Shown: positions 59,274 to 64,000 of the stretch, one piece after another
Layout of the letters: each line of letters begins with the position of its first letter
Numbering within the stretch: the first letter of the stretch is position 1
NCBI GenBank assembly: GCA_964400125.1
Contig: CAYNSR010000003.1
Span: 160,822 to 224,821 of the forward strand
Direction: 5' to 3'
Origin: Micavibrio sp964400125
Lineage (GTDB): Bacteria; Pseudomonadota; Alphaproteobacteria; Micavibrionales; Micavibrionaceae
DNA: 64,000 nucleotides
The notes under the pieces: generated by a model
Told to the model about the DNA's origin: nothing
Databases searched by the model: none
The model's input: the letters and a program-made list of their open reading frames with translations, nothing else
Made by a program: the position numbers and the translations under genes

Positions 59274-62200
59274 GGGCTCCCCCGGCACAGGCGCTGGCGA
59301 CGGGATGCCGTAATCGCTGTCGAGGATCGGTGTGATCAACGGTGCCATATATTTCATCAACTGCACCACCAGACCGCTGGTCGGCTTTTCGTTCGGTTTC
59401 GGGTCGTGGATAATCGCGGTAATCACCGCATAATGCTTTTCCCCGATCAGCGTAACAAAGGTCATGGTGCGTTTCGGCTCCGCCGCATAATCCTGATTGT
59501 CGGTCCCGGTTTTGCCGCCGTTTTCAAGAACGGTGCCGTCACTGAGTCTGACAACGTTCTTCATCCGCCTGCCAGTGCCGAAATCAACCACACCAATCAA
59601 TGCCTCGCGCGTCAGCACGGCGGTCGATTCATCGATCACCTGACGGCCCTGCGGCATCCGCGGCTGGTAATGTTTCCAGTAAGGCGTGTGTTCCGCCAGT
59701 TTCAGGTCGGTGAAGCTGGTGGTATCGACCCAGCGCCCATGATTTTGGATGATCCCCATCAACGTCGCCAATGCTTCGGGTTTGTCCGAAGACACACCAA
59801 GCGCGGATGTCAGAGACGGGATCATTTTATCAAAGGGAAAACCGACTGCCGCCCAGCTTTTCTGGATATGGACGAAAGCCTCCTTCTCCAAAATCGTATG
59901 CAGGCGGTTGTTCTGACCCTGCATCCTGTTGCTGTCGAGCAACCATTTGTAAGACACGATCCGCGCCTCCGCCGATGCATCGACGGCATTTTTCCAGCCC
60001 GTATCCATCATCTTGATATCGCGTCCCGCCAGCAACATCGCCGCCAGCGATTTGTCCGGAACGGATTCATCCAGAAAATAGGCGACCGCCCATTGTGAAA
60101 TCGGGTCTTTGGCATCGATCTTCAGAGCGCGTAACGCCTCCGCGTTCATCTGGCTGTACTGACCATGCAGGGTGGTGATGGCATCGGCATGGTTGGCGGC
60201 CTTGTGCCGCGCCAGCCACAGCTCCAGCGGATGCACCGGGCGGGCGCGGTAACCGAGATCGTTGATATCGAATTGCCCGGGGGCGTATTCATCGTATTTG
60301 GCGCGGAAATATTGTTCCTGCTTCGCCAGTTTTTTGATCTCGTCCGGGGCTGGCTCATATCCCGGCTCCGGGTCCGGCAGGCATTCGGTGCATTCTTTCA
60401 GAATATAACTGCGCATCTCCTCGAAACGGCCCAGCGGATGCACCGTGCGATAAATCGCCGCCAACTGGTCCGGAGAACGGCTGGTCTTTGCCGCCAGATC
60501 GCGCAAGACTTCTTCCGGCGTCTTGTTGCTTTGCTGCTTCCAGAACCGCCACATAAACTGCGTCCCTTCGGCATGGACGAATTTTTCCAGATAGTCCCGG
60601 CGTTGCGCGTTCGCAGGGTCGGTGAAGATTTCGGGGTCAACCTGCATTTTCTGCGACTGGGTAAAATAGACGATATCGCGCATAATGCGGATAAAGGGCA
60701 GGTTGATGGAACGGTACAACGCCTCGCGCACGGTCGGGTTGGTGTGGTTGTCCTTGCTGTCGAAATTCGCAATCGGCGGATGAACGCCGCCGCTGGTAAA
60801 GAAGGTTTCGTGCGGATTGGCGGAATAACGCCGCTCCAGCGCCGCATTCTGCATGCCGCTCAGCGACTTGTCCGTCTCCGGATCGGCCAGATAGTCCAGC
60901 GCCCAGCGGGTAATCCCGTCTTTGGGATGCAGCTTGATCCCTTTCAGGGTTTCAGGGTCCTGCCCCTGATAACGCTGGTGCAGAAATTTGACCACTTCCA
61001 GATAATCGACAAAGGTACGCAGCTTCGCGGTCGATCCATACCCGGCCTTGACATGACGGTTGAGATTCAAGGGCTGGTCGCTGGTATCTTCCTCAACCCG
61101 CAGGACATTGCCCCGCTCCGTAATCGCATAAAGCGTAAAGGCGAAATCAACGCGGGCGGCAGTCTCCGCGCTCGGCAGCAATTTATCACCGACGAGGCCA
61201 ATCCTTTTCGCTCCTTCCGGGGTTTTGGCAAAACGCAGGAACCGGTTGATATCCTTGCTGACCTGCCCGTGGATCGTGCTATTGGCGGAACCGTCGATAC
61301 GGTCCAGCCCATATAATCCGCCCTTGACATTCATCAGTTGCGACAACTCGGCGCGCAGCATATTGACGGATTTCTGCTCGATTTTTTCCCGGGAGCGAAT
61401 ATGGTCCTCGGGTGTGGTATAGGTGACCTTTGCTGCCGCCACGGCGGCGTACAGGCGTTCGGACAAAATGCCCTCCCGCCGGAACAGCGGAAGATATTTT
61501 TCCAGCCGCCGATCCAGCGCCTCGCGCCCGGACAAGCGCTCACCATCCACCACCACCGTAAAACCGGGCCGCAGGAACTTGTCCGGCATGGTCAGTGACA
61601 TAATCAGGCTCAGGCCCTTGCGGGTGATTTCGCCCTTGCGCGCCATCTCCGCATCGCTGAGGTCGTGCTCAGGACGGTGCATCAACGCATTCGCCGCCTC
61701 AAAATCCTCGCCCGTCCACAGCGCCAGCCCGTCGCCGAGGCCATGAACCTCACCCGTGGAAACGGCAGAAAGGGGCAGGCCGTTGATATATTCCAGCGCA
61801 ATGTCCCGCCGCCGCGGCATTGTATTCGACCCGTTCATTTTGGCCCGCACCGAAGCCGTCATCACCTGGCGGAACTTTTCCCGCGCCGAGCGGTTGCTGT
61901 TCCCGCCGGGGCTATGCCGAAATTTCTCAAGCTGAATCGCAAGCGTCGATGCCCCGGCTCCATCTCCTGTGCCAAACAGATAACCCAAGCCAGCCATCAC
62001 CAAGCGCAGCCATTCAACTGCCGGGTTGCGCGTTGGTGCGTTATCCCCAAGAAGCTCCTTGTTTTCAACAAACACCAAAGCATGCAGAAACTCTTTCGGG
62101 ATCGCGTCAAAATCTTTGTAGACATGCTGCGGAAACTGCGCCCTGTAGAGCGTCGCACCGTTCATGTCACGGATTTCAAATCCGGCCTGCGCCTTTTCAT

Positions 62201-62570
62201 TATAGATCGTAAAAAGATCCACCCCAAAAACCGTGCGGCGTAGCCATGACACGTTTTCAGAGACCTGCTCCAAGCCGCGCGCCGTGACTCGTTCGCAAAT
62301 CGCCGGAGCGTGCATATAACCGCGCCTGTCATCGACCGGGCCTGCGGCGGAAGCAAAATTTTTGCAAAGATTGGTGGTTTCGACCGTTGTCGCCATTTTC
62401 CCGGCAGCAATATCTATCAAAGGCTGGGAGGACAGGGCAGAAGTGTTGATTTCATACCATGCCAGCAACCCGACCGATCCGCCGATTGCGGCGAGAACAT
62501 AGGCCCAGCGTGGAACAATGGAAGATTTACGCGACGGTAATAGCGGGGCAGCGCCGCTTTCTGTCGACAT
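59196..62570 (-). CDS. Very large class A-like penicillin-binding protein
   Basis: A 1124-residue inner-membrane protein; bifunctional PBPs usually have 700-850. A membrane anchor lies near residues 22-40 (WAYVLAAIGGSVGLLAWYEI). The glycosyltransferase (GT51) part is divergent: the first motif reads FVENKELLGDNA in place of EDxxFxxHxG, but GASTLAIQLEKF, SAREKFRQVMTASVRAK and IALEYINGLPLS match motifs 2-4. The transpeptidase has GSTAKL (Ser near 513), SIN near 622 and GGKTGTDNQD near 1020. The gap between SxN and KTG is about 400 residues, roughly twice normal, and holds a diverged copy of residues 527-567. Role: cell-wall polymerisation and cross-linking, with an added domain. Confidence 0.86.
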   Translation of the reverse strand: MSTESGAAPLLPSRKSSIVPRWAYVLAAIGGSVGLLAWYEINTSALSSQPLIDIAAGKMATTVETTNLCKNFASAAGPVDDRRGYMHAPAICERVTARGLEQVSENVSWLRRTVFGVDLFTIYNEKAQAGFEIRDMNGATLYRAQFPQHVYKDFDAIPKEFLHALVFVENKELLGDNAPTRNPAVEWLRLVMAGLGYLFGTGDGAGASTLAIQLEKFRHSPGGNSNRSAREKFRQVMTASVRAKMNGSNTMPRRRDIALEYINGLPLSAVSTGEVHGLGDGLALWTGEDFEAANALMHRPEHDLSDAEMARKGEITRKGLSLIMSLTMPDKFLRPGFTVVVDGERLSGREALDRRLEKYLPLFRREGILSERLYAAVAAAKVTYTTPEDHIRSREKIEQKSVNMLRAELSQLMNVKGGLYGLDRIDGSANSTIHGQVSKDINRFLRFAKTPEGAKRIGLVGDKLLPSAETAARVDFAFTLYAITERGNVLRVEEDTSDQPLNLNRHVKAGYGSTAKLRTFVDYLEVVKFLHQRYQGQDPETLKGIKLHPKDGITRWALDYLADPETDKSLSGMQNAALERRYSANPHETFFTSGGVHPPIANFDSKDNHTNPTVREALYRSINLPFIRIMRDIVYFTQSQKMQVDPEIFTDPANAQRRDYLEKFVHAEGTQFMWRFWKQQSNKTPEEVLRDLAAKTSRSPDQLAAIYRTVHPLGRFEEMRSYILKECTECLPDPEPGYEPAPDEIKKLAKQEQYFRAKYDEYAPGQFDINDLGYRARPVHPLELWLARHKAANHADAITTLHGQYSQMNAEALRALKIDAKDPISQWAVAYFLDESVPDKSLAAMLLAGRDIKMMDTGWKNAVDASAEARIVSYKWLLDSNRMQGQNNRLHTILEKEAFVHIQKSWAAVGFPFDKMIPSLTSALGVSSDKPEALATLMGIIQNHGRWVDTTSFTDLKLAEHTPYWKHYQPRMPQGRQVIDESTAVLTREALIGVVDFGTGRRMKNVVRLSDGTVLENGGKTGTDNQDYAAEPKRTMTFVTLIGEKHYAVITAIIHDPKPNEKPTSGLVVQLMKYMAPLITPILDSDYGIPSPAPVPGEPSTLGKLMEPLPVPETRRPSRPALRR

Positions 62571-62776
62571 GGTTACACCGTCCTTGCACCGGGATATAAC
62601 GGGTGGCGATACGCAGTCTCTGGTCGTCTGACCATGAAAGCCCTGTTCAGTTGTTCTTGATTTTCGTTATTTATGACAAGAATGTGGCAAGAGTCAAGTT
62701 TCGCGTGTTTCCATCGTTGACGCGTTGCGGTATCCTGTGGCCGGACGTTTTTTGAAAAGAATAAACAGGAAAGAAA

Positions 62777-63487
62777 ATGCCGGAAATCACTATCCCGACC
62801 CAGGACGGGCGCTCGTTTTCAGCCTATATCGCCATGCCGGATCGCCTCCCCGCCCCTGCGGTGGTCATGATTCAGGAGATTTTCGGGGTCAATGCCGAAA
62901 TGCGCGAAAAATGCGACCGGATGGCGGCGCTGGGCTATGTCGCCATCGCCCCGGACCTGTTCTGGCGTATGGAGCCGGGCGTGCAACTGACTGACCAGAC
63001 CGAAGCGGAATGGCAAAAGGCGCTCGACCTGCTCAACCGCTTCGACATTGAACAGGGCATTCTGGATTTGCGCATGACCGTACATACGATGCGCGGCCAT
63101 GCGCAGACCACCGGCACGGTTGGCTGCGTCGGATATTGCCTCGGCGGCAAACTGGCCTACCTGATGGCGACGCGCACGAAAATCGACGCCTCCGTCAGCT
63201 ATTACGGCGTCGGCCTGGAAGACCTGCTCGATGAGGCACAGACGCTTTCAAAACCACTGATGCTGCATATCGCCGGGGAGGACAAGTTTGTCAGCAAGGC
63301 GGCGCAGAATGAAATCATCGCTGCTCTATCCGCGCACCCCATGGCGACCATCCATCGCTATCCCGGCGTCGATCATGCCTTTTCCCGCCTGAACGGCCAG
63401 CATTACAACGCCGACGCCGCAACGCTTGCCGACCGGCGCACGGAAGAATTTCTGGTCCGCAACCTGAAAATGGACAAGGCAGCCTGA
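62777..63487 (+). CDS. Dienelactone hydrolase family protein
   Basis: A 236-residue alpha/beta hydrolase. The Cys-His-Asp triad is readable: Cys121 in GCVGYCLGGKLAY (GxCxGG), Glu34 in IQEIFG as the activating residue, Asp near HIAGEDKFV and His203 in PGVDHAFSR. The start at 62777 gives a protein of DLH length. Members open cyclic lactones or act as esterases; in this context, away from an aromatic degradation operon, the substrate is unknown. A short divergent gap (206 bp) separates it from the penicillin-binding protein gene. The next gene starts 10 bp later, so an operon is likely. Confidence 0.9.
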   Translation: MPEITIPTQDGRSFSAYIAMPDRLPAPAVVMIQEIFGVNAEMREKCDRMAALGYVAIAPDLFWRMEPGVQLTDQTEAEWQKALDLLNRFDIEQGILDLRMTVHTMRGHAQTTGTVGCVGYCLGGKLAYLMATRTKIDASVSYYGVGLEDLLDEAQTLSKPLMLHIAGEDKFVSKAAQNEIIAALSAHPMATIHRYPGVDHAFSRLNGQHYNADAATLADRRTEEFLVRNLKMDKAA

Positions 63488-63497
63488 GACGGAACGC

Positions 63498-64000
63498 GTG
63501 AACGACGCCTTTGAAACAACAGATCCCGACGCAGAGCTTCCGGTCATCAGACATCCGGTGGACCCGGCTATATTGCAAAAAGCCGTCATGCGCGTGCGCG
63601 CCGCCGCGCGCGGCAACCGGGTTGACCCCAACACGATTTTGCTGAACGGGTTCGAAGGCGAAACGCTCAATTTCATCGCCCGTTCCCTCTTTGAAATCAT
63701 TCCGACGGTTTCAGAAAAACACATGCCGGGCAAAGAAACGCACGGCATTGTCTGCGCCTCAGAGGCCGACCTGAAAATCAAGGTCCGGCAGGCGGTGGAA
63801 AAAACGACCTTCAACCGCGTCATCATCCGCGCCGCCACCGATTTTCTCGACCACCGCAAGGACAAGGGCTTTCTGGTCGACGGGCTGGTTATCAAACTCG
63901 ACCGCCTGAACAAGGTGTTTATTTTCTACAATGCCTGCGGCCAGTGTCACGGCAGCGGGAAATATAACTGCATGCAGTGTCAGGGCGTCGGGCGGGAAAA
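63498..64000 (+). CDS. Partial gene with DnaJ-like zinc-finger Cys motifs, cut by window end
   Basis: The GTG at 63498, 10 bp after the dienelactone hydrolase stop, opens a frame with no stop before 64000, so the 3' end is missing. The 167 residues visible begin MNDAFETTDPDAELPVIRHP. Two CxxCxGxG repeats near the end (CGQCHGSG at 63936-63959 and CMQCQGVG at 63969-63992) are the zinc-binding motif of DnaJ-type domains, found also in other chaperone-like or RNA-linked proteins. The first 145 residues are helical-looking with no J-domain HPD. The start is uncertain because no good Shine-Dalgarno is visible; an ATG further in cannot be excluded. Confidence 0.6.
   Translation, partial: MNDAFETTDPDAELPVIRHPVDPAILQKAVMRVRAAARGNRVDPNTILLNGFEGETLNFIARSLFEIIPTVSEKHMPGKETHGIVCASEADLKIKVRQAVEKTTFNRVIIRAATDFLDHRKDKGFLVDGLVIKLDRLNKVFIFYNACGQCHGSGKYNCMQCQGVGRE

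Noticed and set aside
1..64000. CRISPR array, prophage or insertion sequence
   Set aside because: No regularly spaced direct repeats with unique spacers, and no integrase, transposase, capsid or portal genes were seen. The terminase-like repeats in the zinc-finger protein lack any accompanying phage genes.

Overview
This is a 64 kb stretch of bacterial chromosome, most likely from an alphaproteobacterium. The evidence is the long alphaproteobacterial form of SerC, a DUF6489 protein in front of mnmE, a proline-rich IF-3 N-terminus, a Ros/MucR-type zinc finger, the succinylase branch of lysine synthesis (dapD, dapE), and moderately GC-rich coding sequence. The order cannot be fixed from sequence alone; a Micavibrio- or Rhodospirillales-like lineage would fit. 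Gene density is high, with many overlaps and short gaps. No CRISPR array, integrase, transposase, rRNA gene or replication origin was seen.

Layout. 0-8.3 kb is core biosynthesis: truA, dapE and dapD (DAP/lysine), a FemAB-like acyltransferase, a DUF3108 protein, then glmU-glmS (UDP-GlcNAc), together a cell-wall precursor neighbourhood. 8.3-11.1 kb holds a K+/H+ antiporter with a tandem universal stress protein. 11.2-17.5 kb holds trxA with an ABC exporter, then thrS-infC-FAD oxidoreductase on the minus strand. 17.7-32 kb is a surface-secretion island: two tandem SpoIIAA-like proteins, a complete type I secretion system (HlyD adaptor, C39-like ABC ATPase, TolC) and a 2580-residue repeat adhesin carrying two von Willebrand A domains. 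32-46.7 kb mixes metabolism (gabD, serA, serC, serB), a response regulator with an unknown partner, a lone Clp-type AAA+ module, an rRNA methyltransferase, a second RTX protein that is probably another substrate of the same secretion system, and MATE and VTT membrane proteins.

46.7-55.1 kb is the most unusual part. Behind tRNA-Ser(GGA) lie a palindromic repeat, a truncated GIY-YIG gene and an AT-richer gene coding for a Ros-type zinc finger joined to three copies of a terminase-small-subunit-like/HTH module. Then comes a cluster of a coiled-coil protein, a ClpB-like ATPase whose first AAA domain has lost its catalytic residues, and a membrane protein, closed by a perfect terminator. This cluster is the best candidate here for an undescribed system. 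55.1-64 kb returns to a HEXXH protein, mnmE, hisG, a very large class A-like penicillin-binding protein with an internal duplication, a dienelactone hydrolase and a gene cut by the window end.

All functional calls rest on motif reading by eye. No database search or structure prediction was run.
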